Shown: positions 1 through 8,689 of the stretch, one piece after another
Numbering within the stretch: position 1 is the stretch's first letter
Layout of the letters: each line of letters starts with the position of its first letter
Origin: Hymenopellis radicata
Lineage: Eukaryota > Basidiomycota > Agaricomycetes > Agaricales > Physalacriaceae
DNA length: 64,000 nt
Assembly (NCBI GenBank): GCA_015501595.1
Contig: JADNRX010000262.1
Span: 1-64,000 of the forward strand
Direction of reading: 5' to 3'
Position numbers and translations under genes: made by a program
The notes under the pieces: generated by a model
The model's database searches: none
What the model was told of the DNA's origin: nothing
What the model saw: only the letters and a program-made list of their open reading frames with translations

Positions 1-1763
1 GTATATAATTTGTAGTCTGTGTTGAGTATGGTGATCAGTCGATAGTTCGCAATGTCAGTCTTATCGTTCTTCTTATATATCGGGCAGAGCCAGCCAAGCG
101 TGAATTCGGTCTCAGCTTCAACTCCGTGTCTGAGTATATTGTTGTAAAGTACCCTTAGAACTGTGATTATGCTGAACACCTCATTCGGGTCCTCGCCATT
201 TTTGATCTTGGCTTGCTTAGCCTGCGTCTCTCTGTTTAGCAGCACCTTCCAGAACTCGTAGGTGAGGCCGTTGACTCCGGGAGCTTTACCTTTAGACACC
301 ACTTTTAGGATTTCAATAATTTCCTCGTCAGTGACGTCCTTGCCCATCTCGGCTTTGTCATCGGGGCTCACTTTGCTGATGATGCTATCCAGAGCCTCTT
401 CTATTGCGCTCTCCCTCTCGTTTATATCTTCGTCAGGGCTTATACCTGCATCCTGTATACCGTCATGGTAGTTTTTGCCGATCTCCGCCTGTTTCTCGGA
501 GTCCCTCTCGTAGACTGCTTCGTCACTGTCTGACAGTTCATCATGTGGCTCGGGTGGCTTTCTGAGGGCCCGGATGAGGTCTCTTGGCTTCCTTTGTTTA
601 CCAAGCTGAGTCCACTTCTTGCTCATCGTTTCGCCTTCGAGTCTGTTGTTTAGCGCTACCCGTAGCCTCTGCTTTGTATGTAGCCCGTTCTTGATTTGAC
701 TGATCCGTTCTGCGAGGATTCCGCTCTCGTTCACCTTCTCTTGGTCCCCCTTTAGGCTGTCATTCAAGATCTCTTCTCGCTCCTTCTCCAGCAACTTTAT
801 TTTCTGTATCGCTGGTGGGACTAGCTTCTTCTGACGTGCTTTCACTTCTTTGATGATGCTATCTTTCATCACTTTGAAGGCTGACTGTACTTTCTCTCTC
901 TCTTCTGGAATTGCTGCTACATTATTCATCTTCGCCAAAGCGGCGCGTCCTTCCATCTCAACATGTCTTAGAAAGTCTTCGTCTTTCAGCACGACCTCGG
1001 GGATTGTCCACCGTCCCTTTCCTACTTCCGGTGCTTCTTCACACGATAATTGAGCTGACACCAGCATGTGGTCTGTGTCAACCAGCCCGGGATCCTTGAT
1101 ATTCCATTCCCGCGAGTTTTCCAGGATCTCCGCCGTTACATAGATTCGGTCTATTCACGATTGCGGGTTTGGTTTCGGCTTCCCATCTTTTCCGATTCTT
1201 TCTTTCCTCTTCTTGTGGCCATACGTGTAGTTGATCGTGTCCGGGTGGGTCTCTCTCCACCCATCATATAGTTGCAGTTCTAATTTGAGCTTATCAAAGG
1301 CATTCGTCACCTTGAGGGCGTCGTCTCGTGGAGGAAGCCTATCTATCGGTTCCTCGACCATGTTGCAGTCGCCTGCCATAACATCAGGTCGTGGTGCGTC
1401 CGGGTTCTTCTTGTAGAATGCTCTAATTTTATCCCATACCCTCTTGTTCGCTTTGTTTGACTCGTTCGCTGCGTATACTCCAAGGACTGTTAGTGATTTG
1501 TCTCCGTGCCACTCAGTTTGGACCAGTAGTGCCTGTCCCGGTATCACGTTCCATGATTTTACGTTGTCTGTCTTGACGTAGTTTTTATTTAACACGATCG
1601 CTACTCCTTTCGCGTTGACCGCTCCGACGTTCTCAGAGAAGTGGACGTCTAGGCGCTTGTCAAATAGCTTGTCTAGCCTATCCTTTCTTTCCTCGTTCAG
1701 GTGTGCTTCTCCCACTACGAGGACACCGATCTTATCATCTCTCATCATTTGATTAACGTGCAT
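1..1763 (-). pseudogene. LINE endonuclease (EEP) and reverse transcriptase, interrupted
   Basis: The frame from 1763 continues the EEP fold: VGEAHL holds the catalytic acid segment, GDCNMV corresponds to the GDFN motif, and DTDHMLV, beyond the stop, is the terminal SDH-type His motif. A TGA at 1155-1157 interrupts the domain where a Trp or Arg codon would be expected before IDRIYVT; a single C-to-T or G-to-A change explains it. The same frame stays open from 1154 to the window start, through a charged linker into the reverse transcriptase N-terminus (SKGKAPGVNGLTYEFWK, then GWLCPIYKKND). The polymerase palm with its catalytic Asp residues lies outside the window. Dead as a protein-coding unit unless the stop and frameshift are assembly errors. 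Confidence 0.85.
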
Positions 1764-2512
1764 CCATTTGTTCGCTGCGCTGTCTCCTCGACTACTGCTC
1801 CACCATTCATATTTAGGGCAGCTACTCGAATTGCTGCCCTGCTATGGTGTTTATCCCCTTTCTTCCTCTTGGGTATACGTGCTCCCCCTACTTTCCTGGC
1901 TCTGGTTATCGTCGCCCGTCGTTGCGGCGCAGATGAGTCCGACATGTCATCAGACGAGGCGGCGTCGTCAGATTCATCGTCTGATTCGTCCGGTGTTGAG
2001 GGAGGGGTGTTCGGTTGTTCTGTGTCCTTCTCGCTGTCTGGGGTTTCTGGGGTTTCTGACCTGTCCAGCTGGTCTTCGTCTTGTACGCCATGCTCTGTTG
2101 GCTCTTTCGAGTTCGTTTTTGTATTCTGGGCTTGTGCGTCAATGTCTTTGTGTCCCGGTCGGGGGACGCGGAGGATGATCTTCTCGCGCTGTGGCTGTCT
2201 CGGTGGTATTCGCAGCATGATGGGCGCTCCATCGCTGCCCATGGACCCTTGGGTCGATTCTTCATCTGAGTCGTCGTGGTGTTCGACGCGGTTGGTATTA
2301 CCGGTTGGGGACGTGTCCCGGCTCCTTAAGCCAAACTGGACGTTTCCAGCTCTCGAGACGTGAGGAATACTCGCGTTCTCAAGCCTGTTTCCGTTTCCTC
2401 CTCCCACATCGTCAGAGGGTGGATCAACAGGGAGATCCGCCTCTCTTCCGCGGGAGGTGGAGCTCGAACCTGAGGAAAGACGGTCAGTATGGGTCTGCAG
2501 GAATTTTCCCAT
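1745..2512 (-). CDS. LINE N-terminal ORF: disordered region running into the start of the EEP domain
   Basis: This open frame begins at a true ATG (2512) and encodes 255 residues. The first ~220 are rich in Ser, Asp, Thr and Pro with a basic stretch (KVGGARIPKRKKG) near the end. The last ~25 residues contain RVAALNMNG, the first conserved segment of EEP nucleases, where Asn is part of the active site. The rest of the EEP domain lies in another frame, beginning at about 1763, so the domain is split by a one-base slip around 1755-1770. A programmed -1 shift is conceivable, but with a second lesion downstream, decay is more likely. No zinc knuckle is visible. Confidence 0.7.
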   Translation of the reverse strand: MGKFLQTHTDRLSSGSSSTSRGREADLPVDPPSDDVGGGNGNRLENASIPHVSRAGNVQFGLRSRDTSPTGNTNRVEHHDDSDEESTQGSMGSDGAPIMLRIPPRQPQREKIILRVPRPGHKDIDAQAQNTKTNSKEPTEHGVQDEDQLDRSETPETPDSEKDTEQPNTPPSTPDESDDESDDAASSDDMSDSSAPQRRATITRARKVGGARIPKRKKGDKHHSRAAIRVAALNMNGGAVVEETAQRTNGCTLIK

Positions 2513-3900
2513 CTGCAGACCGGGTGTTAATCTGTGTGTGTTAGTAAAAAGAGTGTGAGATTACCTGGCGCGTGAGCGCCAGACTTACCCGGACTGCCGA
2601 TACGGATTCTCACTTACCGGTTTGGCTGGTTCCAGAACAGCGCAGGTACTGTTCTGTCTTCAACGAGGTTCCCGTCTACTGTATGTGCCACCACACAGCA
2701 TCGGTAAATCAGCCTCGTTGAGAAGGGAAGGGGGAGAGGAGGGAAAGGAGGGGAGAAGGGAGAGAGAGGGCTGTCGAGCAGTCGACTGGCTTGATTTGGA
2801 TCCAAGTTTGGTACCTAGTCTCAGCGGTGTGTCTCACTAACATTCTTCCAGGCAGAGGAGTGCTTGTGTTAAGACTGTAGGTTATATTGGATAGATGTAC
2901 AGCGGGTAAGGGTAGTGACAGGCATTTAATGGTATCTCAGACCAGCCGACGATCTGGGTCTGGTTAATGGTGGGTAATGGCTGAGTGAGGTTCTCACCGA
3001 TGGACTGGGCAGAGCGGTCGACGCTTTGGTCTCGAGGAGCGTTCCTGCGCCGCGGTTGCCGAAGGATGGGCTTGCTGACTTGTCCTAGTGGAGGCGCCGG
3101 TCTTTTGGACGTCTTGGGAAGCGGCTCGGTGGTGAGCGGGGAGAAGCTCCTGGCGAATCCACGTTGGCGGTGCGCGGCATGCTTAGCGCGGCCGCGTCTT
3201 GCTCTTTTTCGTTCTCCTCTCTTTGAAGACTCTCGTCGCTTTTGAGGGTCTGAGACGGCGCGTTTGGGTGGCCTTTTCCGAGCCTGGTTGACCGGTTGTC
3301 GTGGGTGGTCCTAGCGGATACCGTTTCAGCGGGGGACAGTCGATGACCAGAAGGGGAGAGGGAGAGAGGTTTCTTCGGTCGTGGCTTTATCCGGTTTGGC
3401 CCATCTCGAAGTCGTATGGTGTGGTTGGTTTTTCGGGCCGAAGTGTGATTGCGTGCTTGTGCCACGTGTCTGTGAAGTTTTCGTGGAGGAGGGAATTTTT
3501 GCCTAGGCGCCGCCTAATTTGCGTGCGCCCTCGTCTGCGAGCAAAGGGGAGACGTGCATGAGTGAATAGTACACGAATGCTGATGCGTTGATGCAATCTT
3601 GCGCGCTGTCGCTGCCACCCATACCAGTCGGTTCCGGGAGGCGTTGTGAGTCGTACTCAAAATCGTTGTCATTACGAGTGCCCTTGGGCTTCCCAGGTAG
3701 CTCTGATGTTCAGCAACCCGGACGTCGTTTTTATACACCAGAAGGTGCACCTCCTCGGGCTGTGTTGAAGCCAGACGCTGGAACCACCCCGATCATGGTG
3801 GTGGTTCCTAATCAAGGAGTTTTTTCATCGGGTACATTCTCTTCATCACGCGGAACGCGGTCACACATGCCTGCATCATCCGTTAGGCTTGAATGATGTA
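2513..3900. other. No supported gene; possible 5' part of the LINE
   Basis: No conserved protein is recognisable. A polypurine tract of about 50 nt lies at 2720-2770. On the minus strand, 3085-3465 is open for 126 residues of basic, Ser/Pro-rich sequence and could be a remnant of a LINE 5' ORF, but nothing identifies it. Confidence 0.4.
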
Positions 3901-3923
3901 TTGAGATTGTAGGCTCACACCGT

Positions 3924-4267
3924 ATGTCCGAACTGCAAGCCATTGGCTTCCCTCGAATCCGACCTTTGAAACGGCACGGAGCGGTTTTACAAGGTGTGTG
4001 GAGCGACGCGGACAAGATGCTGATTGAAGCTCTTGCGAGGTTCACGGGCCTGCCACTACGTTCGTCAAGAAGTGGCATTCTCTTATTTTCTTTTCAGGGC
4101 TCGGCGTGGCGTGGTGGAAACACTTGCGCGTTCACGATTACTCGATAACTGAAGAGGAGCTATGGATGGCGGCACAGCTCGCTAAGACTTACATCGCGAC
4201 TTTTGAACGACGACTCCGGCCCACCTACTTGCCCCTCTCTTTACAAATTCTTCGATCCTTTGTGTAA
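3924..4267 (+). pseudogene. Remnant of an FxGLP-WH family gene
   Basis: The first frame gives SDADKMLIEALARFTGLP, matching the family core seen elsewhere in this window (DMLDEAQRRFAGIP, DMVKEARRRFSGLP). Immediately afterwards the reading frame slips and the adjacent frame continues with TFVKKWHSLIFFSG, which supplies the W-H pair at the expected spacing, and then runs to a stop at 4265-4267. The N-terminal half of the domain is missing. The copy is therefore truncated and frameshifted. A cryptic intron (TTTTCTTTTCAG before 4100) could alter the path but would not restore the lost N-terminus. Function of the family is unknown. Confidence 0.6.
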
Positions 4268-4501
4268 TCCGGATAAGTGTCCGCCGGGAGTAGCGTGAGC
4301 TGGGCACACAAGAGACGGCTCGTCGCATGGAGCATTGACTTTCCATGAGGCGGGAGGTCATGGAAGTCGCCGCCTCACGATTTTTTCCTGGTGAGGCGTT
4401 TCTTTGGTTTGAAAGGCGCTGTTATCATTATGCATAAGTTTTGTTATAGTACTACGAATTGAATGTTTCTTGATTCCTTTGGGCAACGCTCCAGCGCACG
4501 A

Positions 4502-5415
4502 CTACCCTTCGTGAACGCATACAACACAGTTTTCCGAAGGGATTGAAATGAAAAAAATGGGCGATACTACAACAAATCCAGAATAGATGGGCCTGGTATG
4601 TGCACAGTGGTGAATGAATCCTGGCATCGGTAATCGTCGTAACCATGTAAGCCCTCTCGCCGCGACCACCATGATCCTCTGCTGCACCTCCATTGAATTG
4701 CTCCTCGCCACGCCCCTCTTTGGTGGCACCTTCTGGCATTGGATCATCTGACGCAGTCGAAGGTGAGGTGAAAGACGATGTAGACAAGCCGCAAAGAGGT
4801 TTGACGCGTTTTGTTCGTCTAGAGGAGTAATCGTTAAGGCGGCGAATGAAGATAGAATCGGCGTAGAGAGGAGGTTGGGGTGTTCATTGTGAGTGGATGC
4901 CAAAGGCGCGGTGTCTGTCAACGACGCGGAATCATCATCCTGGCGTCCAGAGCGCCGCCAATAACGGGAAAGTTCTGTGTGCCAAAGGCGGACAGCGGAT
5001 TCAGGTACTCCGCTAAATCGCCTATTGGCTTCCTCGACCATATCCTCCACATTCCGTCTGTACCACAACGCAGCAAGTGCTAGAGCTAGTGTATTCGTGT
5101 AAATCAGGCGGCGCCTTGATTCGCCAACGCAGACATTTTGCCAGTCGTCAGGCGCAACCACAGAGTCGTCAATCAATTGGTGAACACGCGTGAGATTATC
5201 CGCCTGCTTGGGACGGTCGTGAGGTGATTGTCGAACTCCCGTAGAGACAAGCATGAAATCGTCTCTGGAGAGAACCAAGTGTTTATCGTTGCTATGGAGA
5301 AAACGCCAGGCAAAGAGAATCGCGTAGCTTCCGCTAATACGCGGTTAAGCTTCAAGGAAGGATTGCGTTCGTATGGCAGTGGGCGGCGTCGACGAGAAGA
5401 AGAAGTTGCGGGCAT
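4502..5415 (-). pseudogene. FxGLP-WH family gene, frameshifted copy
   Basis: The gene starts at ATG 5415 with a basic, Ser/Arg-rich leader (MPATSSSRRRRPLPYERN), like the copies at 39148 and 42284. Around 5310-5320 the frame changes; the family domain then runs in the other frame as FAWRFLHSNDKHLVLSRDDF, then SRRRLIYTNTLALALAALW, then MVEEANRRFSGVPESAVRLW with WHTEL after it. A Ser-rich tail follows, with RGLTWLRRLP, which resembles RGLRLLRRLP at the end of the copy at 37.8 kb. The N-terminal shift needs one base. The stop is at about 4502. No known catalytic motif is visible. Confidence 0.6.
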
Positions 5416-5689
5416 GGCGAGCTGTCAAGAAGAAATTGCTCAGTATGAGCAAGAGACGTGAGAGACAAAGGCGCGCTGTTTGGGCGAGTTATCACAAGCA
5501 GTGTGATGGTGCAAAGGAAAGATGGTGCAAAGGAAAGAATGAAGCACGGACCGATCACGACTCGGAGTTTTCTGCGCTATTTCATGCGGAAAAGTGGACA
5601 ACTCAAAGGGGGGCCGCCACATCCACGGAACTTGGGATGCTCCTCCCCGCAGTTTTCCATAGCAGGTATTAAGTAGTACCTGATAACAA

Positions 5690-6105
5690 CGCACCATGAC
5701 TCCACCAAGCTCATAGTGGCTCCATCGTCGCAGTCGGACATGAACCTGGCCAAAGGAACATATGTCCAGTGAACGCGCAATCACTGCCACCGATTCGGAC
5801 AGTGTGCACGTCGTCCGATAATGCACACGTCGTCATGAAGAATTTCGAGTCGCCATGTTGTCGCCATGCAGTCCGTCGCTGCCGTTGCATGCTACGAGCC
5901 AGAACCATCCCACATTGCAATAGGCCTGTCGATGCACAGTGTGGTCTAAGGCAAGAGTCATCATCGGAAAATATCCAAATTCGGCAACGCTCGTCGCTCT
6001 CCTTGTACCGAAACCACTTGGAAACTGGCACTCAATATATTCAGCTACGTTTATCAAAACAACTGCTATCAGCTTGAGATTTACTTATGTACACTTTGAG
6101 GAGAA
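5690..6105 (-). repeat. Conserved 3'-flank module of the F-box paralogues (copy 1)
   Basis: This non-coding stretch downstream of the decayed F-box gene is clearly similar to 51510-51945 downstream of another F-box copy and, with interruptions, to 62890-63330 downstream of a third. Shared landmarks include GCACCATGACTC, GCCTGTCGATGCACAGTGT and GCAGCTACGTTTATC-like strings. It shows that whole segments, not just coding exons, were duplicated. Scattered codon-like stretches suggest an older gene remnant, which I cannot identify. Confidence 0.7.
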
Positions 6106-7834
6106 TCAATCTAAATGCAGGCGTACACGGTATACTATACACTTTTCAAATGAACACGGTACCTTTCTGTACTCCACCTCCTGCTTCACAATAGAAACAT
6201 TAAATCCAGCATTCTTGATAGTGCGCAGGCGAGCAACATCATCGTCAGACAAATTGGAAGCGTGATTTGGGATGGATCGTGAAGGAGACCGACTCCATAC
6301 CAGACCGCACATGAATCATGTCCACGATGGACTCATCCATGAACGCCAGGGATCTTCAAGGCACGACCTGAACGCGAAGGATTGGAGATTCGGAACAAGG
6401 TGGACGCGAAAGCTCGTTGGGCGCTCTCTCGGCCAAGCGATAAATCAGGACATTCAGAGCCTCGTCTGACGACGTGGCAACCCCTCTCTCAATCACCAAG
6501 CCGTTGATGTTGATGGAAAGTCTCTGTAGCCCGGAACAGCTTGTAGAATGTCTGGCATCGAACCTATTGAGAGTTCACAATTGTGGATGGTCAAGGACAA
6601 GAGTGGGCATTGGGAAATGTGCAGGAATTTGGAAATGATCGGTAATGAGAGGGATAATTCATTACTGTATTTTGCCCAGCTTCGAGATGTTGGAGATTGG
6701 GGAGGGTGAACATGTTGAGCTGAGCGCACTGTTCGAGGAGCAACGTGTTCAGACGGGAATGAAGATATCGAGTTTCGTTTGGGGAAGAGTCGTCGTTGGA
6801 ATGGCTGTCCTAGAACGATCTGCCAGGTATGTGAGATAAGGTGATGACACAAGAACCCTGAATGCGGCCGGTGTAAGTGCGTCTGAGGTAAACGATTCAA
6901 GTTGGGAACAATCGAGCTTGAAAGTAGCACGGCTTATGGTTGCCTTTGTTAATAAAGGAGCAATCTCGAAAGGATGAGCATCGTCGTCGATGTGATCACC
7001 TCTCGAACGCCGGAGTTCAGAAAATTCGAGTTCCTCCAACTTCGGCAGTTTCCCACGAAGAGCCGACATGGATTGAGTAAACGCGCGCGCCACGCAGGTA
7101 AACGAGACATACTGCCAACGCTCTGAGTGCTGTACGAGCTCGTCAAGGATAAGGCGACCGAGGTTGAAGCTCTCGCCGGGAGCCATTTCATTCCAGATGA
7201 AATGGATTCGCAGTGGTAGCGAGCGGGAGTGATCAAGCACATCTCTTAACATGGACACGCCCCTTGACCTCGCATGAGTCGTAGGCCCGCCCACAGATGA
7301 GGATACTGCGCAGCCATGCGCCATTTCCGGCAAACGCGACGGATTCTCCAAAGCGAATCCGTCGGATCACGAACGTTAAACCATGTATAATCAGGTTCAC
7401 CGGATTGCGCCAAAGTGTATAGGAATATTTCCTGTATGATCTCGAGGGGCAGACGACGAAGAGGAGAAAGAGCAGCGGAAATGTGCCGCTGGCGCTCCTT
7501 TAGAAGTCGCCGCTCCATTCGAAGATCATTGAGTGTTGCCTTTCTGAGATCGAGCTCTTTCTGGAGCTGCTCCTGCATACCAGACAGAGCAGCTATCTCG
7601 GTATCGAGACGCGCGAGGTAGGGATCGATTGAAAGCCTGTACTCGCGCAACATGGGCAAGTCGGAAGCGGACGGAGGCTCATTGGAGAGGATATGTGCTT
7701 TCACATCATCAGGCAGTTCTGGCGAGTCGAAAGAGATTTGCGTCGACCGACAGCAGCAAGTCGAGCGATGTGGCGCCTATACCAAGATGAAGATTAGATC
7801 GCAAGCAAGGAATCGTAATGGTGGCACCCACCAT
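6106..7834 (-). pseudogene. F-box-like gene, decayed paralogue
   Basis: Start ATG 7832-7834, intron 7777-7831, then a second exon reading APHRSTCCCRST and onward to the F-box-like segment (LRRLPLEIIQEIF) and the leucine-rich C-terminal region. Compared with the intact copies it carries at least five frame changes: near 7255 (a run of G shorter by one), near 6785 (CCC reduced to CC), near 6685, near 6530 and near 6385. Fragments on either side remain recognisable, for example LSLTIHNCELSIGSMP and FMDESIVDMIHVRSGMES. The number of lesions over 1.5 kb makes real decay more likely than sequencing error. F-box proteins normally select substrates for SCF ubiquitin ligases; this copy should be non-functional. 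Confidence 0.85.
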
Positions 7835-8009
7835 CGTCAATGATGTCTAACGTTTTTGCAAGATTGGCGCTGATAGCGATGGAGACGAATCGTCGATGGT
7901 ATCGTGGTACTAGCCTAGCAAGCGCAGGCTTAATATCCGGCGAACTTTGTCGTCGACGTGAACCCGACACGCGCACAACACGCGCAATCGTGGTGCTAGT
8001 CCAAGCGTG

Positions 8010-8060
8010 CAGGAACACGTGCCTGCCCAACTTGGACTTGATTGGCCCCACGTGGCACGC
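8010..8060 (-). promoter_or_regulatory. Conserved upstream block with two CACGTG palindromes (copy at the decayed F-box gene)
   Basis: CACGTG occurs at 8016-8021 and 8049-8054, about 180-220 bp upstream of the F-box start codon. The same pair with similar spacing is at 60048-60053 and 60081-60086 upstream of the intact copy, and one site is at 46784-46789 upstream of another. CACGTG is the core site of bHLH factors, so shared control is plausible, but binding is inferred from sequence only. Confidence 0.5.
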
Positions 8061-8094
8061 CTTTCTAACGAACGAGGGGACAGTGGGCGAACCG

Positions 8095-8310
8095 CTGGGA
8101 GTCATTGAATTGGTGTGCTAGTGGTTGTCGAATAAGTAGGCTTGAAGATCTTGATTTTTCGGTTTGTACACTTCTATATCCTCGGTTTATCCTATCATTG
8201 TGGCGATATATGAAATTTTACTTTGTCGTATAACTATCGGGATACTTGGCTTGGTGGCAGACATCACATTGGTGCGCCACAGTTCCCGGCCAAGATATCA
8301 GTACTCGAGC
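8095..8310 (+). repeat. Copy of the 3' flank of the FxGLP-WH gene at 36.2 kb
   Basis: From TTGAATTGGTGTGCTA through TTTACTTTGTCGTATAACTA to GGCCAAGATATCAG this segment matches the region just after the stop codon of the gene at 36198-36902 (36928-37210), with small indels. No coding part of that gene is present here; the similarity stops at the upstream side of the F-box pseudogene. It looks like the scar of a duplicated gene whose body was lost or replaced. Confidence 0.75.
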
Positions 8311-8689
8311 GATCAGTTCATTTCTTCTGTTTTCTCACTAAGCACCTATGATCTTTCTCTTGCCTAAACGCATGGCACCTTTCATCTATACACAGCCCAA
8401 GGGTATCAAAATCAATCATTTTGTGGTTGGAAACTTATCACGGTCCCTGCGCCACATTTCGCTCCGAGATGCGCAGGTCGTCTCAAAGAACGAGGCGGTT
8501 CACAATCGTTTACATACTCGTATCCTTCATCCGCCGTGCAACTGTCGTGTTTAATAAGTTAATCAGTGGCAGTGATCCTTCATCATACTTGCGGGACAAA
8601 GCTTCGAGCCGTTCTCAATCATTCCCAGAAATACATTTTCATTGCACTCGTGATAAACACTTCGTAGTGGCACCCGATGCCTTAATCGA
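8311..8689. other. No gene seen
   Basis: AT-rich spacer between the repeat and the stop codon of the zinc-finger gene. Short open frames exist, but none resembles a protein family. Confidence 0.5.

Larger units (their letters stand above)
1..2512 (-). mobile_element. Non-LTR (LINE-type) retrotransposon, 5' part, truncated by window edge
   Basis: Reading on the minus strand from 2512 down to 1 gives a low-complexity N-terminal region, an endonuclease/exonuclease/phosphatase (EEP) domain and then the start of a reverse transcriptase, the usual order of LINE ORF2. The reverse transcriptase part is cut by the window start, so the 3' end is not visible. The coding path is interrupted by a one-base frameshift near 1755-1770 and by an in-frame TGA at 1155-1157, so this copy cannot make a full-length protein as it stands. 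The 5' limit is uncertain; non-coding sequence up to about 3470 may belong to the element. Confidence 0.9.

Noticed and set aside
2720..2770. Polypurine tract as an LTR-element primer site
   Set aside because: No long terminal repeats flank it, and the nearby element is a LINE, which does not use one.
7777..7834. Continuous reading from the ATG of the decayed F-box gene without an intron
   Set aside because: It is open in this copy only and is out of frame with the conserved exon; the other three copies have stops in the intron.
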